Below, one piece after another: positions 46,527-56,879 of a stretch of 64,000 nucleotides of DNA; position 1 is the first letter of the stretch; each line of letters opens with the position of its first letter. The position numbers and the translations under genes were made by a program. Source of the DNA: Cephalotus follicularis. Its lineage: Eukaryota; Streptophyta; Magnoliopsida; Oxalidales; Cephalotaceae. Under the pieces are notes generated by a model. The model ran no database searches, was not told the DNA's origin, and was given only the letters and a program-made list of their open reading frames with translations. The DNA lies in NCBI GenBank assembly GCA_001972305.1, contig BDDD01001495.1, positions 62,001-126,000 of the forward strand, in the 5' to 3' direction.

Positions 46527-49500
46527 ATGGCTAATCCACCACAAACTTCTGTTAGCTATTCTGCTACTATAATTCCTTCAAACACAAATACACCAAGTCC
46601 TAATTCAGAGAAAAGCCCAATTCCTCCACCACCTTCAATCTCCCCTGCAGCACCAAGATTTCCTCCACCGAAGTTACAGCAAGATCAGATCCCTTCACCT
46701 TCTCTGAAAACTCCAAATTTACTATCGCCAGCGAATGGGGTTAAAAGTGGAAGTCCTCTTCCTCATATGAGCACTCCTCCTGGCCCTCCCGTCTTTACTT
46801 CGCCCGTCAGGCCCGCTGCTGTACCTTTTCGGTCTTCTCCTGCAAGTCCTCAGCCTGTTCCTTTCTCACCGTCACCATCTTTGCCAACATCTTCCCCACC
46901 CCACTTTTCAAACGGCTCAGTAGAGTTGCCGCACCAGGTGTCTGATTCTACGGATGACTCAATGCGTATAGGCGATTCGCCATGTGTGTTATTCTTAGCT
47001 CACAAGGTATCTCTCATCTCCCTTGTCTAAACATCAGGCATTGTATGGATGTTGAATTGCTATTGTTTAGGTGCTTGCGTCCTGGCATCTTTTTAGAATT
47101 TTAAAGTTGTGGAAATTCCATTTCATTTGAGTACCTTTTAGATTCTCTATCGTGATAATCTTTAACACTTGAGAGTAATTTATGCTGGAAACTTTCTAGA
47201 TTTTTTTTTTCTCATTTAGCTACAATCCTAATTGAACTTCTCGTCCTCTAATTCTCATATGCAGGTTTTGAAACAGATGAAACAAGCAAATGTACCCAGC
47301 TTAGGTTTTGGAGCGTTGGTTTCTCCTGGAAGGGAAATCTCACCGGGTCCCCAAATAATACAACGTGATCCACATCGTTGCCATAATTGTGGAGCTTATG
47401 CAAATATCTACTGTCGGATATTAATTGGCTCAGGTCAGTGGCAGTGTGTAATCTGCCGGAACCTGAATGGAAGTGGGGGAGAATACATTGCTCCTACCAA
47501 GGAAGATCTTCTTAACTTTCCAGAACTGTCTTCGCCTTTGGTTGATTATGTTCAAACTGGGAACAAGAGACCCAGTTTCATTCCAGCTTCTGATTCCAGG
47601 ATGTCTGCACCCATTGTTCTTGTCATAGATGAATGTTTAGATGAACCACACCTCCAGCATTTTCAGAGTTCTTTGCATGCATTTGTTGATTCGATTCCTC
47701 CAACAACAAGGATTGGAATTATACTGTATGGCCGTATGGTATCAGTCTATGATTTTTCAGAGGAATCAGTGGCCTCTGCTGATGTGCTTGCTGGTGACAA
47801 GTCACCTACCAAGGAATCTTTGAAATCATTGGTTTTAGGAACCGGCATATACTTGTCACCTATGCATGCTTCTCTAAAAGTAGCACACGACATATTCTCC
47901 TCTCTAAGGCCTTACAAATTGAACATTCCAGAAGCTTCAAGAGATAGGTGCCTGGGCACTGCAGTTGAGGTTGCTCTGGCTCTAATTCAAGGGCCATCTG
48001 CAGAAATGTCTCGAGGGGTAGTTAAAAGAGTAGGAGGTAATAGCAGAATTATAGTGTGTGCTGGTGGACCTAATACTTATGGCCCTGGATCAGTCCCCCA
48101 TTCTTTAAGTCACCCAAATTATCCTCATATGGAAAAGACAGCATTGAAATGGATGGAGCATCTAGGTCGTGAGGCTCATCGGCATAATACAGTGGTTGAC
48201 ATTCTGTGTGCGGGAACTTGCCCTATTAGAGTTCCTATCTTGCAGCCTCTTGCAAAAGCTTCTGGAGGTGTTTTGGTTCTTCATGATGACTTTGGAGAAG
48301 CCTTTGGTGTGAACTTGCAAAGGGCATCTACCAGGGCAGCAGGTTCTCACGGTTTGTTGGAGATACGTTGTTCTGATGATATTTTCATAACTCAAGTTGT
48401 AGGTCCTGGTGACGAGGCACATATAGACACTCATGAAACCTTTAAAAACGATAATTCCCTCTCTATTCGTATGCTGAGTGTTGAAGAAACACAGTGCTTC
48501 TCACTGTCCATGGAAACTAAAGGAGACATTAAGAGCGATTATGTATTTTTCCAGTTTGTCATTCAATATTCAAACGTTTATCAAGCGGATATCTCAAGAA
48601 TAATTACTGTTAGATTGGCAACTGTGAATAGTATGTCAGCATATCTTGCGAGCATTCAAGATGAAGTGGCTGCAGTCCTCATTGCCAAGAGGACGCTCTT
48701 GCGAGCCAAAAACCATTCTGATGCAATGGATATGCAAGCAACCATAGATGAACGGGTAAAGGACATTGCTATAAAATTTGGGTTGCAAGTGCCGAAGTCA
48801 AAACTTTATCGGTTCCCTAAGGATCTTCCTTTGCTACCAGAGCTCCTATTCCATCTTAAAAGGGGCCCACTTTTGGGAAGCATTGTTGGCCATGAAGACG
48901 AGAGGTCTGTGTTACGAAATTTGTTTTTAAATGCATCATTTGATCTGTCTCTTCGTATGATCGCTCCTCGTTGTCTAATGCACCGCGAAGGGGGCACTTT
49001 TGAAGAAGTACCAGCTTATGATCTTGCCATGCAGTCTAATACTGCAGTTGTTCTTGACCATGGCACAGATGTCTTCATTTGGTTGGTGTGTAACTTAACT
49101 CATCTTCTTGCTGATTTGCATGGCCTTTTTTTATCTGTCAGTCGATTCATGATGCTTCAAATTGAATCACCGCTGTCAATCTATTGTCTTATATAAATTT
49201 CAAGTTTATGTTTTCTTCCTCTGTTATGAATTTATTCGTCTTGAACCTGTCTGGTGTGGTGTTTTTATGTACGTGTTGGAGCATCCCTGCATGTAGGTTT
49301 TGGAGTGTAATATTCTTATTGCACTAAACTTTGTGAATGATAATAAGATTAAAAAATTTGTTGCAAGTGGAGGGCATGAAGACTTAACTACATTGATTGC
49401 ATCCTTGCTTCCCTAAGACCTCATCATCATCAATATCTTCAGGGTGCTGATCTTGCTGCTGATGAAGGAAAAAGCGCCGCAGCTTTAGCAGCTTGCAGAA

Positions 49501-50038
49501 CATTGGCGGAGGAGCTCACTGAATTACGGTTTCCTGCTCCTCGAATCCTTGCATTTAAGGTTTTAGCTTTTGATCTTCCTCACATTTTCTGACTATAAAT
49601 CATGGCCCATTCTTTGTTCTATTTGGCTCAAAATTAAAAGACAACATTTCTTTGAGCCCAAATATGTGAGACAACCTAATGGTCTCGAATATAACAGGAG
49701 GGAAGCTCTCAGGCTCGATACTTCGTTTCTCGACTAATTCCAGCTCACAAGGATCCTCCGTATGAGCAGGTGAGCAGAGGATGAATGTAAAAGCCTCTCA
49801 TTGTCTAGCATTTCCTGTTTAAGATTGCATGGCTTGACAACAATCCCTGTGCTAAATAGTTCACATATTGTGTAATGCTGATTATGGAATTTTATTGCAG
49901 GAGGCAAGATTCCCACAGCTTCGATCCTTGACAGCAGAACAACGTACAAAACTGAAAAGTAGTTTTCTTCACTTTGATGATCCCAGCTTTTGTGAATGGA
50001 TGCAAAGTTTGAAAGTGGTGCCACCAGAACCTAGCTAA
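46527..50038 (+). CDS. SEC23A: protein transport protein SEC23 (COPII coat inner subunit), five exons
   Basis: Exons 46527-47006, 47265-49085, 49443-49559, 49698-49769 and 49901-50038 join in frame with GT-AG introns into 875 codons. SEC23 is the Sar1 GTPase-activating subunit of the COPII inner coat with SEC24, acting at ER exit sites. Residues 1 to about 155: low-complexity Pro/Ser-rich extension. Zinc finger with C199, C202, C221 and C224 (CHNC, CVIC). Trunk domain from about 270 (APIVLVIDECLDE), beta-sandwich and helical parts, then the gelsolin-like domain (LDHGTDVFIWL at 757-767). It ends WMQSLKVVPPEPS. The Pro-rich N-terminus and the sequence throughout match the divergent Arabidopsis SEC23A clade (At4g01810, about 880 aa) rather than the shorter SEC23 paralogues. 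No stops or frameshifts seen; likely functional. Confidence 0.93.
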
Positions 50039-51285
50039 GCGATGATATGAACTCCAGCTGCTAATGTTCCTATAGGAAGGGAATCTCGGGGTCTATTACA
50101 TGTTCTATACCTCTAAGGGTAAGGTGCTCGAAATTAAGGAGTGAGTGTTGCGTCCCATACGAGAATCTCTCCTCTTTTTATTTTTATTTTTATTTTTATT
50201 TTTTGTGCCATGACAAAAGGGAATATATATTAGACATTATTTTTTGGCTCCACAATTTTCTTCAAAGAAACATTTAAGCTCGACTGTAATTCAGAAGTCC
50301 AAAACTGTTTGGTCATGTTCTATTACTGTTGAAATATTTTTGCAAAAGCAATAAGGATCTGCTATTGATCCAGGTTTGTTATTCCATTCCATATATAGCA
50401 GTTGGTGTTATCTTTTCCCTTTTATTTGAGCTTGTCGACAGTTAATTACCAAACCCCAATGAACTAATGAAGTGTAGCAAACTGGTCATGGATTTATGAC
50501 AGCAGTCCATGTTGCAAAAGATGATTAGCTGAACGTGTGGTACTGTACTTGTGACCTTACTAAAGACAATTAAGAAAAGTAAACGAAGAATAATGTGAGG
50601 ACTACACACAAATTTTCGAGGACCTATTTAGAAACTGAATTCCATTGTTGCTTCTCAACTTTTTATTCTCTATTTTTTGCCATATATTTTACCTTGAAAT
50701 TATTATAAAAATCTCAAGAGGTTCCAAAGTAAATTAATAAACTTTGATGACTATCCCCAATCTATTTAACTTAAAATTGTGTTACTCCAGATTAAATTGC
50801 ATTGAATATAAACATGGATAACGCCACTGTACTATCCTTGTGAAAGTGAGAGACTAAAATCTCAAATATGGATATGACTTATTATTGTCTCATCATGTTT
50901 ATTCTTTATTAAAATCACGCTAATTAATAATAAGTTTATTAACATATATGAGTAAATTTATTAATTATAAAAATTATATATAAATAATTACAATTTTAAA
51001 TTGTAGTAAAGATAATATTTAGTTTTTTGAAGTGAATGATACGATAAATTGACGTAATTTTTTATTAAAAATTTAAAATCATAAAACGACGATACATAAT
51101 ATCGTATAAACATAATTTTATTCTTATGATATAGTTGACAGAACAACGAAATTTCAGTTTTTATAATATAGTTGACAAAATGATATAATTTCAGTTATTA
51201 TGACGTGATCCTTTATAATGAGTTTAAATGACGTGACGTATTAAAAAAAAACAAGAGTTCTATCTTTTACTGTCTATTGATTTTA
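50039..51285. other. 3' flank of SEC23 and AT-rich intergenic DNA
   Basis: The first approximately 300 bp is probable 3' UTR, with a TTTTTA repeat at about 50177-50202. The remainder is AT-rich with loose repeats (ATATAGTTGACARAA at about 51131 and 51169). No gene seen. Confidence 0.5.
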
Positions 51286-51290
51286 ATATA

Positions 51291-52652
51291 TATTGATGCA
51301 AAAATCATTTCCTCAACAGTATCCTACGTAAAGGACTTTGATTTGTTGAAGGAAAGGCTGAAATATGCCTGAGAAGAAAGTTTGATGGCTATGAAGTATT
51401 TCCTGCACAAGTGAACGAACGGATCTTAGGTCCAGGAGGTTGAACTCCCGGGGACACTCTGATGCTTAAGTTAGACAATGCACAAGAATTCTAGGTGCTT
51501 TTGTATGTAAAAATGGCTAACCCAAGGTACTTTTGAGTGTTAAAGTAGCCGACCTGAGTTATGTGTTTGATTCTGGTATTTATAGTGTCGAATTGTAACT
51601 GTTTGAGCATGAATCTCGGAGGTGATTGCTATCCCCTAAGGAAATGCCGAGGATCTTGGGATTTCCCTTATCTCCACCTGATTTTACGTAACTGCTTGTT
51701 GATTAGAGTTGCAAGTGGTCCAGGCCGGGCCGAACGGCGGCCCGGACCGTTTGGGACCGGCAAAAGGCGGTTCGGTTCGTGAACCGGCCCACTTTTCTCA
51801 CGGTTCGGGCCTGTCCGGTTCATGGAGCTAAAAAGTGAGAACCGAACCGGCCCGTGAACCTTAACCGCAAGCGAGGCGGGTCGGTTCGGGCCGGTCCGGG
51901 CAGGTTCAGTTCATATTGGCGTTGACGTGTATGATAGGCATTGACGTCTATCTCCTTATGCGTTGACACCTTTGGTTCTTTGCGTTGACATCATAAGCTT
52001 CTGTTCGATTTTTGCTTTATTCACGTTGACGCGTATGTATGACGTTGACGCTAATGTCATTTGAGTTGACTTCATTTGCCTTGTGCGTTAACGTCCATTT
52101 CAATTTGAGAATCCTTTTGTGTGTGACTGTCTTTGGCGTTGACGTGTACCATAGGCGTTGACGTCTATCTCCGGTTCACGGTCCGGTTCGGTCCGGTTCA
52201 ACGGTTCTGAACACTCTGAACCGGCCCGGACCGCTCTCAAGGGCCGGTTTAACCACGGGTCTGCCACGTGGCACACGGTCCGGGCCGGTTCAAGGACCAC
52301 ACGGGCCGGTTCGGGCCGGTTTCACGGTTCGAACCGGCCCACTTGCAACTCTATTGTTGATTTTACGGAGGTAACTCTTTGAAATACTGGTTGTCTTTAG
52401 AACCTTATTCTGTGTAGGAGGAGGAGATCCTCAGAAATACCGCCGAGGATCTCGGCTGGGGTCCTCTGGAGAACCGCCGAGGATCATTGCTAAGGTCATC
52501 GAGAAAACTGCCGAGGATCTCACCTGTTTTCTTAGCTGGAATCAATGAACTTCCTCTGTCTGGTATCCACGTAAGCTTTAATTCCCTTACGCACGTGGCA
52601 ATGTCTGCAGAGGACGCGTGTCACTCTTATAGATAGATTTTTTACAGTATCA
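51291..52652 (-). repeat. 3' LTR of element 3 (left), with inserted hAT element
   Basis: Begins TATTGATGC (TG changed to TA) and ends ACAGTATCA. GCCGAGGATCT motifs recur at about 51647, 52441, 52477 and 52511. CACGTG at 52592-52597 and TCTTATAGATAG at about 52626 sit on the plus strand near its right edge, pointing at the aORF. Confidence 0.9.
51704..52353. mobile_element. non-autonomous hAT element inside the element 3 LTR
   Basis: 650 bp with perfect 15-bp inverted ends TAGAGTTGCAAGTGG / CCACTTGCAACTCTA and 8-bp duplications TTGTTGAT (51696-51703, 52354-52361). Both arms are dense in CCGGTTC/GGGCCGG repeats. The middle (51915-52175) is an array of GTTGAC / TGACGT phrases. No coding capacity. 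Confidence 0.92.
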
Positions 52653-53268
52653 TATGCCCCCCTGGTCCTTCTTCTCTGCCCTTAGCAGAGGAGGAAGAAC
52701 AAAGCTGAGAGTTGTTGCTCGGGCATAACTTCGTTGTAGAGTTGGACTCAAACTGGCAAAGGAAAAAGGTCTTCGTGCGATCCTTTGATAACACTAGGCT
52801 GACCTTATCAAAGGATAAGAAGCAGAGGTGGAGGGCTCTTGCTCGGCTCGTCACCTTGGGATGTAGCTGGGCTTACCTTTTTGGGCCCAAACCTAGCATC
52901 CTTAATAGGCGTATTCAATACAATTTACATGTGGCAGGTCCTGCATAACTCCCACTTTAGTCTCTTCGTTTCCCGCACGCGATCCAACGGTCGATTGGAT
53001 CTCTAGAAATTGTGTGGCTTGGATCTTCCCTCTGATCTTTAAAAAGGTGCTTTCTTCTCAAAGAAGCTTTCTCTTTGCCCTCTTCGTCTTCTGGAGATTA
53101 ATTTGCTGCGCTAAGTTTCTCTGGTTTCTTGGGCTGTCAAGCCAATCTTGCTTCGTACATTTATCTTCAGACTTCTAGGTGAGTTTTTCTTGGCTGTCTG
53201 TTACTTCTGCCTGACCCAGATCTTCCCTTTAGGTTTTCTCAGATTTTAGTCCTCCTTCTCTGATATAG
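52653..53268 (+). promoter_or_regulatory. 5' region of the element 3 aORF
   Basis: Internal sequence between LTR and aORF start; no ORF conserved. TTTAAAAAGG at about 53038-53047 is TATA-like and is followed by a pyrimidine-rich leader (CTTTCTCTTTGCCCTCTTCG) up to ATG 53269. The polypurine tract of the element is at 52652-52665 (minus). Confidence 0.45.
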
Positions 53269-55621
53269 ATGACTAGAACTGAGCGTACTCGTAGATCCCT
53301 TACTCCCGAGGATGTTTCTCCCTTGGCGATGGTGATGCCTGTCGCCGAGGTCTCCCAAGATTCTGAGGATAGTGTGAGTTCCACGGTGGGAGCCCCTGAC
53401 GTTCCCGTCGCTGATTCTAGACCTCAAGCCTCAGATGACTATCTTGATTTGAGTGTGCTTTCTCGTGGGAAAGTATTAGAGCTCACCAAAAAATACCGTT
53501 TTCCTAGGGGCATAAGATTCAATCTCCCCCGAGATTCTCAGATGGCTACGGAGAGTAGGCTTGGCCTCTTCATAGTTTTTGAAGATGCTCTCACACATGG
53601 TTTGAGAGTGCCAGTGCCCCCTTTTTCCATCTCGATTTTGAGGAGTTTCGGTTTGCACCCCACACTCCTCCAACCACAATCATGGAGTTTTGTAATAGGT
53701 TTCTTGGTCAAATGCCTCGAATCAGAGGTCACTGCGTTGATGGGATTATTTAGAGAGTTCCATGTTCTTTCGGCCTCTCCAGGAAAGAGTGGATATTTCT
53801 TCAAACCCCGCCCAGGTGCCAAGAAACTGCTGATAAATCCTACCAAATCCATCAAGAACTGGAGGTGGAGGTATTTATTGATAAAGAATCAGCCTGAGTT
53901 CACTGCCTCTCACCGGTGTGATTCGTTAGATACACTGCTCCTGAACAAAAGGTCTCGCTTGTCCTCGGGAGAAAAGGTGGACCTCGGGAAACTTTTGGCC
54001 TTGGAGGCCGAGGAAGTGAACTCCGTGGTATTAGAGGATCGTCTGCTTCAAGTTGGGTTGAGCGTAGATCCAAGCCAAATACCCTACTTAGATGATTCCG
54101 AGGACACCCCAGAAAGGGTAGACTTCGAGAGAGAGAGAGAGAGCGCAGGATACATCCTCGCCTGACGTGCCGAGGGAAAGCTGTATTAAGCCTTCATCTC
54201 CTCCTTTAACTTTACTTCTTTTGTGTGTGTTTGTTGTATCTCTGATTACTTTGTTTTCTTGCAGCAATGGCTCCTCAGCGCGACTGGTCTAACATTTTGA
54301 AGGCCATCGACAAAAGGAAGGAGTCTGCTACAGGAGGCTCAAAACAGAAGGGGAAGGTTGCCGAGACCGAGGGGTCGAGGAAAAAAGCCAAAGCTCCTGA
54401 GTCTGCTAGGGGGGCTGCTGTCTCCGCCGCTGCTGAGAAGAGGAACAATGGGGGCAAGAGGCCCATAGAGGAAAGTTCCCCAGCGAGGTCCATGTGCCCC
54501 TGAAGAAGAAAAGCAGAAAAGGGAAGGGCGCCGAGGAGGTCGCCGCTCTTGGTCCATCCTAGACATTGAGATCATGCTCCGTGAGCTGGACTCCTTTGAC
54601 AGCTCCAAGATAAATCTGAATACTCCCGGGGTTCCCGAAGCGGTTAGCCAACTGGTCTTCTTCCCCATGGAAATGCTGGCGAGGAAAGATTGGACGAACG
54701 GGGAGTTGGTAACCCATTGTCTTCGGAGCAACCTCAAGGTAAGAGATTTCTTCCATTTCTTTCCAAACACACCTATATGTTCCTCTGACGTATATGTTCC
54801 TCTGACATGCTCTGAATAACACTCAACTACTGGTGGAGAACTTCTCAGCCATTCTTGCCAGGGATGTGAAGCTGAGGGCAGACATGGCAGTGTTGGAGGA
54901 GACTACCCGCTCTGCTAATGCTCAATTGGATGAGGTCCTTAAGGCTCAAGAGTCTATTGTCGAGGAGAAGAAGCAGGATGTTGAAGACTTGGAGGAGGAG
55001 AGGGCTGAGAGGAAGGCTTTGGATGAGGAACTTGCTCATTCAAAGGAGAGATGCCTTGCGTTGGAGGCAAAGCTTGACCAACATCGGTAGAAAGACGAAG
55101 CTCGGTTGAAGAAGGCAGCGGACAAGGCCGTAACGGAGTTCAAGTCCTCGGACGAGTTTCAAATGCTGATGAAATCCTCCGTGGAGGAATTCAAGGTTTC
55201 GCCAAATTTCGAAGAGGCAGTGTTTGAGGAAGCCGCCGAATACTACCGTTGGGGTTTCTACTCTTGTAGGAACTAGGTTTCTTCTCTTCACCCAAAGGTT
55301 CCTCTGGATGGTGTGGTGTATAGTTCGGCTGCTAACGCCTTTGATTTCTATCCTGAAGGGGCTGATGAGGAGGAGGAGAAATTTAAGCTTGCTCTGCAAA
55401 AGGCAGCTTCGTCTGCTCTGGAGGAAGAGGAAACAAGAACCGGGATGCCAGACTTGGTAATCTTACCCTCGGATCCTGCCTTGGACTCCTCTTTGGAACT
55501 TGCGGCTCCTCAGCCTCCAACCATCGATCCCTTCAATACTTCCTTGCCCGTGGATGATCCGCGCTCCTCCTCTGCTGCTTTGCCCGAGGATGATCAAGAA
55601 GCTCCTCCTCAAGAGGCTTAG
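53269..55621 (+). pseudogene. antisense ORF (aORF) of element 3, full length but broken
   Basis: Exon 1 (53269-54176): Thr/Ser/acidic start, then the PF04195-like domain (TESRLGLFIVFEDALTHGLR, SWSFVIGFLVKCLESEVTAL, WRWRYLLIKNQPEF). Exon 2 from 54265 after TTCTTGCAG: basic, possible nuclear localisation clusters (SRKKAKAPES, LKKKSRKGKG), then LARKDWTNGELVTHCLRSNL. Exon 3 from about 54810: coiled coil (EETTRSANAQLDEVLKAQES), FDFYPEGADEEEE, acidic Pro-rich tail. Breaks: dinucleotide slippage in the GA run at about 54127-54146 shifts the end of exon 1; a frameshift and stop occur at about 54500-54585; the exon 3 acceptor is CAT instead of CAG; TAG at 55088 and TAG at 55274. No enzymatic motif recognised; role unknown. 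Confidence 0.8.
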
Positions 55622-56270
55622 TTTTCAGCTTGTAATTTTTTGCTTTTCTTTTCTTGTAACTCGCTTTCTTGTAATCTGTAACTTTCTCTGATTATGAATG
55701 AAGCATTTTGATACCTCTGATCTTCTTTAATTTACTTGGGACGTGTGTTTTGACTCCATTTTGATACCTCCAACTCCCTTAGGATAATTGAATGCGAGTA
55801 ACAATATTTGTGTTTCCTCTGCACACTTCGTAGCTTCGTTGGAGCTCAGGTATTTCCCTTAGGAAAATTCACTTAGTCTGTTTCGCAGACTTCTCATATG
55901 GTGGTCTTACAATTTTCAGACCTGGTTACCTAAGCTTTTGTAGTCCCCGTAGGACACTTTGTATAAAAAGCGCTTAGGCAACGAGACTTGATCTTTACGA
56001 GTTCAGATGTGTTCGTAGACCAAGCTTTAGGTCTGCTCGGACAAGTTCTTACGGATTTGCCGAGCAGGATCTCGTCTTGTCCGTTATATTCTAGACCAGG
56101 TCGTCTTAGCTTGCAGTCCACGTAGGGACACTTATTTCAAAGTGCTCAGTCCAACGAACTTGATCGTTGCGAGTTATTATGGATTCGCCTCTCAAGACAC
56201 GATATTTGGTCTGGTCTAATACTAGGATGTTGACCAGTGTTTGCTCCCTTGGGAGGAGTCCCGTTGCTTT
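55622..56270. repeat. non-coding tract after the element 3 aORF
   Basis: Contains CCCTTAGGA palindromes (about 55780, 55858) and the block shared with elements 1 and 2 (CCAACGAACTTGATCGTTGCGAG near 56151). Poly(A)-like GATTATGAATGAAGC near 55690. Confidence 0.6.
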
Positions 56271-56299
56271 CTTAGAAGTCTTTTGTATAGGTAGTTTTA

Positions 56300-56642
56300 G
56301 GTGCTCCTCGGAAGAAGTCTTTGTTGCTCCTCAGATGGAGTCTTTTAGTGCTCATCAGAAGAAGTATCTGAGGTGCTCCTAAGAAGGAGTATTTTGTTGC
56401 TCCTCGGAAGGAGTATCTGAGGTGCTCCTCATAAGGAGTCTTTGGGTGCTCCTAGAAAAGAGTATTTGAGGTGCTCCTTGGAATGAGTCTTTTGGTGCTC
56501 CTCGGAAGGAGTATTTGAGGTGCTCCTCGAAAGGAGTCTTTTGGTGCTCCTCGGAAGGAGTATTTTGAGGTGCTCCTCGGAAGGAGTCTTTTGGTACTCC
56601 TCGGAAGGAGTATCTGAGTTGCTCCTTGGAAGGAGTCTTTTT
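56300..56642. repeat. array of about 14 CTCCTCGGAAGGAG hairpin repeats
   Basis: Each unit is a 5-bp stem (CTCCT/AGGAG) with a four-base loop, CGGA on the plus and TCCG on the minus strand, spaced about 20-30 bp by TCTTTTGG- or TATTTGAGG-like linkers. Copies vary. Elements 2 (four copies) and 1 (weaker CTTCCTTAGAAG versions) have the same in the same place. Confidence 0.8.
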
Positions 56643-56879
56643 TGATTGAGGGAGTTGATCGGCGGTTGTTCAGAGGTTTGAGGACATGAACATTGGGCCT
56701 CCGGTCCCTTGCGAACTTGCAACTATGATCTTGGACAAGCACTTTTTTGTTTTTTGAGAAAAAATTCAATTTTATTGACATTTTTCAATTTGTAAAACTT
56801 AACCTATGCATCCTCGGCTTTTAGTCAGAGGATCTCCATGCCCCCCAGAGTTTCAAGCTTGAATGTTCTCTGGCAGGAG

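Noticed and set aside
52712-52948. 78-codon ORF downstream of the element 3 LTR
   Set aside because: It lies in the leader of the aORF, has no counterpart in the other copies and no recognisable domain.
56429-56781. Repetitive minus-strand ORFs of the type LPRSTKRLLPRST
   Set aside because: They are translations of the CTCCTCGGAAGGAG hairpin array, open in several frames because of its composition.
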